Assembly: GCA_027575765.1 (NCBI GenBank)
Contig: JANBPT010000765.1
Span: 1 to 23,762, forward strand
Reading direction: 5' to 3'
Origin: Tieghemiomyces parasiticus
Taxonomy: Eukaryota > Kickxellomycota > Dimargaritomycetes > Dimargaritales > Dimargaritaceae
Length of the DNA stretch: 23,762 bases
The notes under the pieces were generated by a model, which saw only the letters and a list, made by a program, of their open reading frames with translations, did not search any database and was not told where the DNA came from. Below are positions 7,843-18,445 of this stretch, one piece after another; positions within the stretch are counted from its first letter, which is position 1, and each line of letters begins with the position of its first letter. Both the position numbers and the translations under genes were made by a program.

Positions 7843-10475
7843 CCCGGCGGCCGCCACGGAGCACCGACCGGCGGCGGCGCGCGGATATCGCCCAACTCAA
7901 GGCCCAGTCCAGCGGTGGTAAAGAAGCGAGTCGCTCGACCGCCGGCCCAGGGCCCCGCCTCGTTTCCCGCCCCTTACCAGTAGCGGCCAGTGCCCCATGG
8001 ATCCTCCCGGGCATGCCGCTTGGTGACGATTCGCAAGACGGCCGGTCTGCCAATGATCCCACCCGGCCGTCTACTTCGCCAGCCGCTGACTCTGAAGGCA
8101 ATTGCTCCGACGATTTTTTGTCTTCCTCAACGGACTCCGGTTCCCTCACCGACAGGAGCGAAACCGACTTGTACAGCTTTCCCAACGACAACGCCACATT
8201 ATCGCTCGCCGCTGTGCCGCCTCTCACCGCTTCGGCCTTGCAGCTGAACAGTCTATTTGAGGTACTCACCTTGCAAAACCCCACGATTGTACAAGAATCC
8301 ACCGTGTCCCAGACCCTTGAACGACTCCGGGTCGAGCTGGGGCTACCCGGCGGGGCCCGTTCGTCGTCCCACTCGGATTTACCCGGCCTAGTCCCTCTGG
8401 CCACTCGAGCCGCCATCCAACATAATCCCGCTGTACTGACCAACCTGATGGGCGAGTACACACACCGGCCGATTCTACAGCAGGCCCTCTACATGGCCGG
8501 TCGACCAGCTCTGCTCCAACAGCAACCCTCGCAAGCTCTGCTGTCGGTGGAGGAGACACTCTACAACCCACGCACCGTGTACAAACTCAGTTCGCTGTAT
8601 GTTTCCATGTGCTACGGCCACGACGCCGCTTTCATGTTCCCACGCTTTATTGCCCGGTTGCGGCAGAACCGCGTCGATCCGCTGCTCCTTAACTGCATTC
8701 TAGCTCTGGCCGCCCCGATGGATAGCGAGCCGTCGGATATCCCAAGCCCCGACGACCCTGGAAAGGCGCCAGGCCCGTCCCCTGCAACGCTATACTACTT
8801 TGAGCGGGCCCGTTACCTCATTCTCAACAATACCGACACCTCACCGGAAGCCCTGAGCAATTTGACCGGCGGAAGTCTGTTATTCTTTCAGTACAACGAT
8901 CTGTACGCCATGGGCGACGTGATGGACAAGACCATGCGGCACACCACCGAGGCCGGTTACCACCAGATTGACCGACCCCGGGCTCCGGGAGAACCGGCCC
9001 CGTTTGCCCACCTGGATCCAACAGCCGCGACCCTGGCCAGGCATATCCAGCGACAGGTGTTCTGGACAGTGTACTGCGGCCAGTCCCTGGTCAACCTTGG
9101 CCTGGGCCTGAAGCCGGGCCTAGACTGGGATGTAATCTGCGCCGAACCACCCGACGAGGACCTCCTGCGCGCCTCGTACCGGATCGACGGTACCGACCCC
9201 AACCCGACCCTACCATTCCAGCACTTTGACTTCTTTTTTGGACGGCCCTCGGGGATCGCCCTGTTTCGCCTCGTCAACGAGCTCAACCGACTTCGCCACG
9301 GGCAGACCCTGGGCAACCCCGTGCGTCGCAGCGATTTAGCGGCGCTCAACCAAGCCATCGACGAGTGGTCCACCAACCTACCGTTGAGTGACACGCTGCA
9401 CACCCTAGTCACTCAGTACCGCCAGATTCCTAGCAACCCGCCGCAGGAGGTTCGGCAGCTGGTCAGCATGCATAGTACCTACATTTTGCTTCTCACGTTC
9501 CTCAACACGCCCAGCCCGTCGGCCACCCCAGAGTGCGCCGATCCGTTGCGACTCCCGGAGTGCCGGCAAGCCAACTGGGTGGCGGCCGAGACCATGACAC
9601 GCTTTATCATCCCCATCACGGACCAGATGGATTTTATGTACCGCTGTCGCCACACATTTGCCCATTACTTTGGACCGGCCCACGTGTACCTCCACACATA
9701 CACGCACGGGCCTGTGCACCTGCGACGGTATTGTCTGGACCGCGCCCGCGACTATTTGGCCCGCATGGAGCTATGTGTGGACTACTACCCCGTAGCCAGC
9801 GTGCCCTGCGAGGTCCTGCGTACGCTGATCGATCGGGCTGTGGCTACTACCGCTTCACCCGGCTACCTGCCACGCAGTCTGCCTGGACTGTCCATGGCCT
9901 CGTCTCCAGGCGCCCAAATGGCGGCCACCGACGCTATCGCACGTGGTGTCAGTGGCAGTTCCGATAGCGCACAGTCCATGCATACGCCTCCGCAGTCAAC
10001 GTTTATTCCAACCGTTGCAACCCCGCCATCCGGGCCGTCGCCGCAGCAAGCGTTTGTCAACGCCGACCAAGACCAGTCACAGACGGCATCACTCGAAAAG
10101 GAAGTGCCTGGCCAGAGTGCCACATTGAACCCGAGTCCGATGTATCCCGCCACGCCACCACCGACTACCCCGCCACATTCGTTGTCTCCGGGGCAGCCTA
10201 CTACCGCATCCCACCGGTCGTTCTGCTCGGCTGCTTCCCTTAGCCCGAACCCCGGGACCCCCAGCAGCATTCCGGGCGATCACTTTGACGACGGCGTTGA
10301 CGAAGGGAGGGACCAGGACGAGCAAATTAGCAAGACAGCAGGCGGTCGGCCCGCTGGAGACTACCATGTCACCTACTACCTCACTGTCGGCCAGATGCTG
10401 ATAAATGAGCAGCAACAGCAGCAGCAGACATGGCAGCACCGCCAGACCGCTTCCCCACCCCCACCATCGCCATAA
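7707..10475 (+). CDS. Zn(II)2Cys6 fungal transcription factor
   Basis: A predicted nuclear DNA-binding regulator of 922 residues in a single uninterrupted frame. The N-terminus carries a complete zinc cluster, Cys14-X2-Cys17-X6-Cys24-X5-Cys30-X2-Cys33-X6-Cys40, with the basic LKRKIRC segment that contacts DNA in Gal4-type proteins. Residues about 55-190 are Ser/Pro-rich linker. A helical region of about 289-470 has features of the fungal-specific transcription-factor middle domain, including the RHIQRQVFWTVY stretch with Phe452-Trp453. Residues from about 730 on are Pro/Ser/Thr-rich, with a run of six Gln near the end, which suits an activation region. The frame stays open 27 codons upstream, but only from a GTG, so the ATG at 7707 is chosen. 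The target genes cannot be deduced, and neither neighbour is an obvious pathway partner. Confidence 0.93.
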   Translation: MEEDNRPLLTRRSCNSCLKRKIRCDSGHPCKRCGSRNEPCVYGTITRRPPRSTDRRRRADIAQLKAQSSGGKEASRSTAGPGPRLVSRPLPVAASAPWILPGMPLGDDSQDGRSANDPTRPSTSPAADSEGNCSDDFLSSSTDSGSLTDRSETDLYSFPNDNATLSLAAVPPLTASALQLNSLFEVLTLQNPTIVQESTVSQTLERLRVELGLPGGARSSSHSDLPGLVPLATRAAIQHNPAVLTNLMGEYTHRPILQQALYMAGRPALLQQQPSQALLSVEETLYNPRTVYKLSSLYVSMCYGHDAAFMFPRFIARLRQNRVDPLLLNCILALAAPMDSEPSDIPSPDDPGKAPGPSPATLYYFERARYLILNNTDTSPEALSNLTGGSLLFFQYNDLYAMGDVMDKTMRHTTEAGYHQIDRPRAPGEPAPFAHLDPTAATLARHIQRQVFWTVYCGQSLVNLGLGLKPGLDWDVICAEPPDEDLLRASYRIDGTDPNPTLPFQHFDFFFGRPSGIALFRLVNELNRLRHGQTLGNPVRRSDLAALNQAIDEWSTNLPLSDTLHTLVTQYRQIPSNPPQEVRQLVSMHSTYILLLTFLNTPSPSATPECADPLRLPECRQANWVAAETMTRFIIPITDQMDFMYRCRHTFAHYFGPAHVYLHTYTHGPVHLRRYCLDRARDYLARMELCVDYYPVASVPCEVLRTLIDRAVATTASPGYLPRSLPGLSMASSPGAQMAATDAIARGVSGSSDSAQSMHTPPQSTFIPTVATPPSGPSPQQAFVNADQDQSQTASLEKEVPGQSATLNPSPMYPATPPPTTPPHSLSPGQPTTASHRSFCSAASLSPNPGTPSSIPGDHFDDGVDEGRDQDEQISKTAGGRPAGDYHVTYYLTVGQMLINEQQQQQQTWQHRQTASPPPPSP

Positions 10476-11404
10476 AGTCTGAGTATGTATGGTCCTCGAC
10501 TCCTTCTTTTCTGGGGCCTATTTCCTCCCGTGTATTTCTACCACCTCCAACTACTTGTTTCTGTTTGTAAGTCGTGCGCATACTGTATGAAAGTAATAGC
10601 TTGCCGTCCTCTGCTCGACCATGGGCCTGTTTGGATTATACGGGCTTGCATTGGCTGCAAGAAGATACCTGACTGTGGCAGTGTCAATGAAACAATTACA
10701 AAGGGGTTAATCATGTCCCCCTTTTTTTTATACGACCAGCATTTTTGAAGGTTAGTAGGCCAGCTCCTCCTCTTCCAATGCTGAATGGCGACGGAAAGAC
10801 TTCACAGCAGGGGTGGCTGAAACGGGGGAGGTAGGGACGACGGACTACTACCATCGGAGTGAGGGCGAGATGGCTTTAGGGAGAGCCGCTGCTACTCTAC
10901 AAAGTTATTATCCATCCTTGCCCCACCTGTCAAGCGGCTCAAGGGACTTATTGGTGGTGGGGCCGGGATGAGAGGAAAGCCTGGCTGGATTTGACTGTGC
11001 CGTCCTGCTGCGGACCAGGCTGGGCCAATCAGGCTTCCCCGAGGTGATTGATGACGCAGGCGGACAGAGGGAGGGCGTGTGTATGTGAGAAGTCGGCCAC
11101 AGCAAAGCCGAAGGGTGAGACGATCCATTATGGGATGAATTAGTAATGCTAGCCGGGCCAATGAACAGAAGGGATGGTCGGATGGTGCCGTGTGGCTTGA
11201 AAGGCGGTGGCTGGTTGAGAAGGTGGGAAGAGGCGCACATGGAGTCGCGAATTTTCCATGAGCGATACAGTTCCCGATTTTACCCGCGGACCAATCTAGT
11301 GTTATCCTGAAGTGCCGCTTGAGGTTTAGGTTGACTGGCGGCCACGCGCCTAGAAGCTTCTTGGCTCATTATCTTAGAGGCGGATGTGTATTCTATTAGT
11401 TCAG

Positions 11405-11420
11405 GGCCGGCCGGCCGGCC
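11405..11420. repeat. Four tandem GGCC units
   Basis: GGCC repeated four times, a perfect 16-base palindrome that contains overlapping GGCCGGCC sites. It lies about 690 bases upstream of the oxidase start. Confidence 0.9.
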
Positions 11421-11628
11421 GGGCGGCACCAACTGGTTGGTGGGGTTAGTACGGAACTATTACATCTTGGGGTTGAGGTCCCTTCACCCCCCGTCCCTCT
11501 CCGCATCTGAAATCGAAGCAGGATTTGCGGGGTGATTACAAATTGGTTGAATTATTATTATTGACACATGGCGATCAGTCTAATAGTACTGGGGGAAGCC
11601 ATTTGTCATCCAAAAAAAATATGGCGGG

Positions 11629-11636
11629 TGACGTGG
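11629..11636 (+). promoter_or_regulatory. TGACGT site, copy 1, upstream of oxidase
   Basis: TGACGTGG, a half-site type recognised by bZIP (CREB/ATF-like) proteins in general. A second TGACGT follows at 11744. Function here is inference. Confidence 0.25.
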
Positions 11637-11743
11637 CGTGGGGAGTATACGGGGTAATACGGAAAGCGGGCCAGCTGGACGGTGGGGCTTCTTGTCTATT
11701 GTTTATTAGCCCTGGCCGGATAGCCCCGCACCGGTCATGCCCG

Positions 11744-11762
11744 TGACGTACCCCCCCCCCCC
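11744..11762 (+). promoter_or_regulatory. TGACGT site, copy 2, joined to a C12 tract
   Basis: TGACGTA runs directly into twelve consecutive C (11751-11762). The pair lies about 200 bases upstream of the oxidase TATA box. The C tract may exclude nucleosomes or form unusual structure; this is inference. Confidence 0.3.
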
Positions 11763-11952
11763 TCCGCCTTTTCAGTAGGCTCCATTGTAAGGGTGGCCCG
11801 AACGGTTCCGGCAGCGACACTCACCCTCGACTACTCCCTCCTCATCTATACGCATGCACAGCCGCGGGACCAGGCGGGAGGGACGAGTGGACCCGAGCCC
11901 ATTGTTCGGGGGGTAGGTTTTTGCTCTAATGGCCCCTCTCCGATGCATAGGG

Positions 11953-11958
11953 TATATA
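11953..11958 (+). promoter_or_regulatory. TATA box of the oxidase gene
   Basis: TATATA followed by GTAGG, 141 bases upstream of the chosen ATG. The sequence from here to 12094 has no ATG, which fits a short leader and supports that start. Confidence 0.55.
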
Positions 11959-12093
11959 GTAGGCCAACCTGCCACCCGGGAGAGGCCTCCGCACACGCAT
12001 TCTCCGCCTAGCTTTTATCTGGACCTACCAGCTGGCAATTATACCCACTATTCTCCGGTCACGAATTATTTATTGTTGTATTTATCGTTCACC

Positions 12094-13293
12094 ATGAACA
12101 CTTTCACCTGCACCCACCTACTGCGCCCTGCGGCTAACCGAACACAGCTCGCTCATGCGACCGCGGTGGCACGTGGCTTCTCTCGCCTGGCCACCGCCGG
12201 CCACCTGCGTCCGGCCATGGGCCTCGGTGCCCTGCATACGGCTCGCGCCTTCAGTCTCTTCTCGCGCAACGCAGCGGCCGACTCCAAGGCGACCCCTTAC
12301 GGGCAGCAGCAGCGGCCGACGGAGGACCCGCCGTCCCTGCGGCAACACAAGGAGCGCCTGCGCGCCGAACAGGACCAGGCCCAGTCCCAAGCGGAAGCCC
12401 TACGCCTTGGCTCCAAGCACCACCTCAGTGTCGACACGACCCGTAGTCCCGGTATCGAGATGCCGCCGGAACTTCAGCACAGCAACATTCCGATGCCCAT
12501 CCGGGACGATTTTTTGGCCGACCGCCCACTCAAGACGGCCGACCTGGAACACCTTGAAATCTATCCGACGTCCCACCGCGAACCCAACGACTGGGCCGAC
12601 CGCATCGCCCTAACCACCGTGAAACTGCTGCGGCTTCCTACCGATGTGTTCTTCCGTCGCAAGTACGTTCACCGTGCCGTCATGCTCGAGACGGTGGCCG
12701 CCGTTCCCGGCATGGTAGGGGCCATGCTCCGCCACCTGCGCAGTCTGCGCCGGTTGCGCCATGATGGCGGTTGGATTTCGCACTTGCTCCACGAGGCTGA
12801 GAATGAACGCATGCACCTCATGACGTGGATGCGTGTGTGCCAGCCTAGCTGGTTCGACCGTCTCCTGGTCATTCTGGTTCAGGGCTTCTTCTTCAACGCC
12901 TTCACCACCCTGTACATGGTGTCCCCGCGCACGGCCCACCGTGTGGTCGGGTACCTCGAGGAGGAGGCCGTCATTTCGTACACCTCCTTTCTCAATGAAA
13001 TTGATGCCGGTCGTATCGAGAACGTCCCCGCCCCCGAGATTGCCGTGCAGTACTGGAACCTAGACCCCAAGACAGCCACCCTCCGCGACGTGGTTCTCGC
13101 CGTACGCGCCGATGAAGCCCTTCATCGTGATACGAACCACCATTTTGCCGACCGTCTCATCACACAGAAGGAAGACCTCCACGAGACACTCCGCACCGCC
13201 GATTGGCGCCGCGCCCACGAACGGACACCCAAGGTCACCGCAGATGCCGCCGACGTATTCCCCAAATCAGCCGCGACGTCTTCTGACCAGTGA
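12094..13293 (+). CDS. AOX: Mitochondrial alternative oxidase
   Basis: Cyanide-insensitive ubiquinol oxidase of the inner mitochondrial membrane. It transfers electrons from ubiquinol to oxygen and bypasses complexes III and IV. The protein has 399 residues with no intron. Residues 1-62 contain no Asp or Glu and many Arg, Ala, Ser and Leu, a typical import presequence. The diiron ligands are all visible: Glu199 in LETVAAVPG, Glu238 and His241 in NERMH, one Glu of 289-291 in LEEEAV, and Glu341 and His344 in RADEALHRD. The hydrophobic membrane-binding segment near 205-215 is also present, and the diiron core is complete. The frame is open back to an ATG at 11929, but that lies before the TATA box and the extension is not presequence-like, so 12094 (ACCATGA) is preferred. 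TGACGT sites upstream hint at stress control. Confidence 0.96.
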   Translation: MNTFTCTHLLRPAANRTQLAHATAVARGFSRLATAGHLRPAMGLGALHTARAFSLFSRNAAADSKATPYGQQQRPTEDPPSLRQHKERLRAEQDQAQSQAEALRLGSKHHLSVDTTRSPGIEMPPELQHSNIPMPIRDDFLADRPLKTADLEHLEIYPTSHREPNDWADRIALTTVKLLRLPTDVFFRRKYVHRAVMLETVAAVPGMVGAMLRHLRSLRRLRHDGGWISHLLHEAENERMHLMTWMRVCQPSWFDRLLVILVQGFFFNAFTTLYMVSPRTAHRVVGYLEEEAVISYTSFLNEIDAGRIENVPAPEIAVQYWNLDPKTATLRDVVLAVRADEALHRDTNHHFADRLITQKEDLHETLRTADWRRAHERTPKVTADAADVFPKSAATSSDQ

Positions 13294-13453
13294 AAGACTT
13301 AAAGTTCAGGTCGGCCTGAATTACTATAATCTATTAGATCCTCCCCTACAGCGAGCTTGAGAAGGAATAAGAGCTGGGGTCTCAATGTACACTATATTTC
13401 TTAGCTAGCATATTACGTCGCGCAATCAAACTGCGTTGGGTAGTCGGTTTAAC

Positions 13454-13459
13454 AATAAA
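13454..13459 (+). terminator. Possible poly(A) signal of the oxidase gene
   Basis: AATAAA, 161 bases after the oxidase stop codon. Its position suits an mRNA 3' end; use is inferred. Confidence 0.35.
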
Positions 13460-13739
13460 TTGAGGCTTGATAATACCGTGGGATTGGGATCGACCCCTTG
13501 GTTGGAGGGAGTTCGACTGAAGCAAGTCTATAGAAAGGGGAATGGTAGATCGATCGGCAGCGGCGGAGAGGTATCACGATCGCCTGTCCGATTCGGTAGA
13601 GGGGAGGGGGGGTATTGTAAGAGCGGAATGAACGGGGGATATATATATAGCACTATCAGTCTCCGGGATATGTTCACCTAGGCAGCAAGGGTCAACTGAG
13701 GCGCATATTAAGGCCCGAGACTCAACCGACGCCGCTATT

Positions 13740-13764
13740 CATCACCGCCGTCAGCGGCGGGATG
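13740..13764. repeat. Inverted repeat, 10-bp stem with one bulge
   Basis: CCGCCG and CGGCGG flank a TCAG loop. The stem continues outward as CATC with GATG, leaving one bulged A. CCGAC just upstream can also pair with GTCGG just downstream, extending the structure. Confidence 0.75.
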
Positions 13765-14138
13765 TCGGGGAATGGAGCTTTTATATGGCAGATCAGACGA
13801 CGTTCAGATTTCAGAAGGACGGCAAAGGGCTACCATCGGATGCAGTCGCTAAATTAAAAGAAAGAAAATCCGCGGACTATGGGTGACAACGACCTTCTCT
13901 TGGTAGTCGACATTTATAGCGATGTGTCCTATACCCCTAAGCCCCTGGTTACACTACCCCCCCCTCTACCTCTCTCATAAACTATTCGCTCTTTATAACC
14001 CATTAGACTACCATGGCAGGGAATAATTTGCTTTCGCCTCACCCCTTTTCTTGCTCTGCCCCTTTACGCCCCTCCCTTGCCCGACGAGGAGACTGGCGCG
14101 TGACGGTCGGTGGCCCACCAGGTGTGCAACAACGGCCG

Positions 14139-14160
14139 GTGACCATGAGGACATGGTCAC
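14139..14160. repeat. Perfect 9-bp inverted repeat with four-base loop
   Basis: GTGACCATG and its exact reverse complement CATGGTCAC are separated by AGGA. It lies in a stretch with no credible gene. Confidence 0.85.
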
Positions 14161-17100
14161 AAGGAGGGCTCTGGTACTACCCACTGGCCGAACTTCGCCA
14201 TACGTCTCGCTCTCCTCCCTGATCCAACAGCTTATCCGACCGGGTCGATTGACTTTACCTAGCCTCAAGTCGCTTCACCCGTTTCACTTTTTATAATTTC
14301 CGGGGTCCCCCTTTTTTACTCTCATTATTAAACGGAACCCCATATGAACAGGCGAAACGAGGAAGTGTGGATCCCTCGTATCCTCGGTATTACATCCATG
14401 GAGGCCGCACCGTGTGGCTTGCGCACCAAGTCGTCCGGGTGGGTGGCGTTAGCATTGGTCGCTCGGGCGTTTGACAGCGGGTGGTGGTGCCGCCGGGTGT
14501 GGGAGTGGGTGATCGGTCCAGACTTAACGCACTGGCTACCAGCTAGGCCATTGTCTGGCGAAGGCGCCATGGGGTCACAAACCTTTGTGATGGAGAGGAG
14601 ACCCCGGATGGCCCACGTGGTTAGCCCGGCACGAAGTAATAATGGTTCGGGGAATTCCACGACGTAGCGGGGGCGAGAGCCTCCTAGGGTAGCCCATCCG
14701 TGCGCCGGACATTGGCACTCATGAATGAGGGAGGGAGAGCAGCAGTGCGCACCGCTTCTTCATCCCATACCGCGTACCCGACAAGCTATTTTCCGGGAAA
14801 TCGGAACCGCTGCGCAGCACGCAAACAACTAAGCAAGGGGGCCTTTAGGCCATGACTAAAGGCTGCGTTGAGCCCATTGCATCTGGGGATACATCGGCTT
14901 TATCGCCATTATTCACTCTCTTGTCACGTCTCTATTCCTTTGCTTTCAATCTTCCTCTCTCTCTCGTAAATTAAGGCGAAACGGATATCGCGGGTGTCAG
15001 TGACTGCGACACGAGAGACGCTGGGATGGGCGCAAATGGGCAGGTGGTTGTACCGTGTTTCAAGATCGATGAAGCAGGAGCCGGCGCCGAACCGGAAAAC
15101 ATAATATCTGGGCAGGGCGGACAAGACGAGAGAGGCCATCATGGTAGTTCAAAGTGCCGATAGGGACTTCATTTTTGTCCTACTAAGCGTCGGCGTCAGC
15201 CTAGGCTTTCTCGACTTGCTCCTGCCATCACAGTGACCGCTCGTATCCAAGCACCTCTCCTCCCCCACACGCGCTTACCTAAATGGCTTGTATCACCCAT
15301 TTCTCCTCCTCCTTCCCGTCCGTCGATCCTCCGTTTACTACTCCGGCGCAAGATATCGCCATCTACCCAACTTGGGAATTAGATCCACCCTTACTATCTC
15401 ACCACTACTACTACTATCGCTGTCCTGCTTATCATGCGCTTCCCGCAAGAGCCGTCCCACCCAGCCCGATACACAGACTAGATCGTAGTATTGATTTGGT
15501 CTCAGCTGACTCCTTCTCCCCCGTCTCGTTGCATCGCGTCTTCGATGGCCGCTGGGAGGGGTGGACACAATGTCCACTGCCATCCCCGTCCATTCCTTCA
15601 CCGGCCCGGCGCACGTTGTGCCTGTCCAACCTCGACGTTGTCTTATCACGTCGTTTATCGCACGCTCTTATCGCTTGCTTATCAGTATTCTTGCTACCAT
15701 GGTCGCGTACGCGACGTACCCTTGAAGATTTGGGGGTAACACAAACCCATCCTCCGGCCTAGTTTTCCACATGTCACTCTTTTGAATAGCCCACCCCGCT
15801 TGGCCACAACTGGAAACATACAATTGGACGGTAATCGAGCCTATTAGTCCAATCCCATTTAGGGCTGCCCAATCCGTTGACTTTCCACCCTGGTTTTTCA
15901 GGACCAAGCCCTCGCCTAGAAACCAGAGCCCAATACCCTCACTTCACAACGAGTGAGCTGATATGGGGCCCCGAAGAGTTTGGCGGAAAGCTGCTGGGTA
16001 TTGGGGAGAGGGCGAACAAGGAGGGGTCTACGTGATTCCTCACACCCAGCCGAATAAGGAAACGCCACGGAGATACCATCGACTGAGGGGATGGTCAGGC
16101 AAGGAAGTAGAGACAATAATTTCACCACCAAGCTTAAACATAATAAACGCCGGCCGGTACAGGTAGCGTCAACGAACGACCTGAGCGTGGCCGTATGGTG
16201 CTGCCCAGAACACGTCGCACTCCGCCAGCCTCTGTCTATACTTTACATATTGATGTCCCCCCTCCTATGAAACGAGGCGCCGTAGACATGGGCACCGGAG
16301 TGGCCCGATTTTCATCTTCTCGACCCCCACCCACACGCCGAATGCATGTCAAGGGCCCATTTGTATCACCCAGTCTAGAATCTTACTTGGTTGTGAGAGG
16401 GGGGGGCTCGCCAAATAAATTACACCCCTCAATATACACAAATTGATAAAATGGAGGGTGGGCTGATATCAGTGTACTTTGGCTCACACTGGAGCGTCTT
16501 GGTGGCTTTCCGTTTTTGTCCAACGCTATCACATTCTACTCTTATGGACTTGTGGGTAGGAACAGAACAAGAGGCGACTGTTATCGTTAAAGGTGGCCGA
16601 AGCACAAATGGGCGCACGAACCAGGGCGGGGCCAACTTAACCAACCTCATGAAGCCCTCCTTACATTCTTTGTGGAGGGGGGGGGAGTCGGGTCCGTCTA
16701 GGAGCCATCCTAGCGGTCGTACGTAGATCCGGGTGTATGTTGGGGTATTGTCCTAATTCGTATGCCTCCTTTCGATCGATTGATACGGAGAATATGGCCA
16801 CAAGTCAAATACTCGGGCCAAGAGCAGCGTATGCTTGGGATAATACGCGTTGTTTATAATGATAGCAATTAAAGTACATCGATAGGGGATAAAAAAAGTT
16901 AAGCTTATAATTGTGACAGCCATCTCTCCCCTCCCCCCTGCAAAGCTGTTCTCGTCATTTACCAAGCCAGAGACACCCTGTTAGTAAGCAAAATCAGTGT
17001 ATCACACGCCTCCATCGCGCCACCTGTCCCAACTTTTACCATATCATTCCCCTTCCTTTGCGCCTTCCCTCTTTATTGAAATCCACCCCTCTTCCTAATT

Positions 17101-17224
17101 ATTATATCTTCCTTGCGGGGATTTGTTTACTTGGACAGGCGGTTGAAAGTCTCGGGACATGCTTGTATGTCCACACTGACCAAAGCAGCACCGCGCCTCC
17201 GGTTTACACCAATCAAGCCCCCTT

Positions 17225-17246
17225 CGCGCGCGCTCTCTCTCTCTCT
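17225..17246. repeat. CG/CT compound microsatellite
   Basis: An alternating CG tract (17225-17233) passes directly into a CT dinucleotide repeat that runs to 17246. The CG part could adopt Z-DNA. No gene is attached to it. Confidence 0.8.
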
Positions 17247-18097
17247 TCACTGTCCTCGACTGAAAGCCAACGGTTCAGGTTTGGAAATGATTGATAGTGG
17301 ATGGAGATATTATAGATAAGGGAGGAGCCAGTGACGGGTGTTCGACCTCTAAAGAGGGTTAGTAGATGAAAATGGTGCCCTTTGCCACAGCCGGCGACGA
17401 CTTTGGTTCTAAAGGAAATTATGAAGAACTCTATTCCGTTTGGTGATAATCAGGAAAGGGCAGCTGACAGCCATCGGCAGGTTAAACTGACGAGCTGTGT
17501 CATATAGAATGGACTCTGTGTGTTACCCCGATAGCCGACGCGTCCGTGTGGGAGCATATAGACGGCAGAGAGAGAATGGGCGAATGGTTCGTATCGGATC
17601 GTTTTGATCTGATTTGTCTCTTCTCTCGACCACAAATAAACTCTGGCATTGGAATAGAAATGAACATCGGGGTGTCGGCCAGCTAAGCACTATATACTTG
17701 ACAGAGTGAGTGGGCGGGAGACCCGTCGATAAAGCCGAGGAGGTCTGTAGTAAGTTCAAGCAATTCTATTGGTTTGTGCTCTATACCGGATTCCAAAAGG
17801 TTCTGTCTGCACAACCTAGCGTATTAAGCATGTCGTCACCATACCATCAAACTTGTTAATCAGAAACGACAGGCTCTGATTCTAATATCAAGTTATTTCG
17901 ACCATGGGGCCTAATGCGGAGCGGGTGATTGGGCTCGGCCGGGGTAAGAGAAAAGCACGTTCCCTGACTCTGCTGAGGCCGGAGACCACAGGGACCGGAA
18001 TAGCGCCGGCCAGTGTAGGGGGTAGCAATTTCGGTAGTAATTGAAGCCGGATAGTGCCGGACGACCCTGAGCATTATAATGCAATAGCAAAGGAGCG

Positions 18098-18113
18098 TTC
18101 GATTCGAATCGAA
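18098..18113. repeat. Perfect 16-bp palindrome
   Basis: TTCGATTCGAATCGAA reads the same on both strands, with TTCGAA at its centre. It could be a site for a dimeric DNA-binding protein. I tried to place it as the T-arm of a tRNA and it does not fit. Confidence 0.85.
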
Positions 18114-18430
18114 GCAACAACACGGGGTCTTTCTGTAAGGTGAATGCCGTGTATCGAGCCAGGGATCATGAAGATCAAGGGATGATGGGAAATCCACCTC
18201 GGGACACTCGATTCGCCGATGGTTCTCCTGAAAATGTCGTGTATGGGATGAAGCTCTGAAGATTCTCGAGGTGCTCGTCATACTTGGCCGGGCTACGTCA
18301 TGGCGTCAACAAGTGAATACATCTCAGATAGAATATCACCGATGGCCACTGCCCGTTCGGAACATCCTTCCCCGGAAGGCGTCAAGGACAGGCCGAGCCC
18401 CGGTGTCGTTTTTTTTGAAGGGGATGTATA

Positions 18431-18445
18431 CCGTCACGGTGACGG
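18431..18445. repeat. 7-bp inverted repeat around one base
   Basis: CCGTCAC and GTGACGG face each other across a single G. Each arm contains a TGACG-type half site on one strand, so it could be a spaced bZIP site; this is inference. Confidence 0.6.

Larger units (their letters stand above)
10476..11952. other. Intergenic between regulator and oxidase, no gene seen
   Basis: No convincing gene on either strand. From about 10750 to 11300 the plus strand is purine-rich; the minus-strand frames there (for example 10908-11240) are low-complexity Ser/Pro-rich and unconvincing. The stretch holds a GGCC repeat (11405-11420), two TGACGT sites (11629 and 11744) and a run of twelve C (11751-11762). These probably belong to the oxidase promoter. 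Confidence 0.5.
13294..16150. other. Gene desert, left part
   Basis: No recognisable gene. It contains two strong hairpins (13740-13764 and 14139-14160) and an alternating TA tract (13640-13649). A C/T-rich block from about 15240 to 15770 resembles the leaders of the confident genes. The longest frame there, 15283-15762 on the plus strand with 159 codons, is Ser/Pro/Leu-rich. It has no family signature, so I do not call it a gene. Confidence 0.45.

Noticed and set aside
7700..8461. Minus-strand open frame of 253 codons opposite the regulator
   Set aside because: It lies wholly or almost wholly over the well-supported Zn2Cys6 gene. It is Arg/Ser-rich without a motif, as expected from the complement of GC-biased codons.
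11929..12093. 55-residue N-terminal extension of the alternative oxidase
   Set aside because: Its ATG lies upstream of the TATA box and the extension is not like a presequence. The product from 12094 begins with a textbook mitochondrial presequence.
18090..18115. TTCGA-containing sequence as a tRNA T-arm
   Set aside because: No T-stem, anticodon arm or acceptor stem can be built on either strand. It is only a palindrome.
17856..18281. Minus-strand open frame of 141 codons in the desert
   Set aside because: Composition is not extreme, but there is no recognisable motif, no supportive promoter and no splice context.
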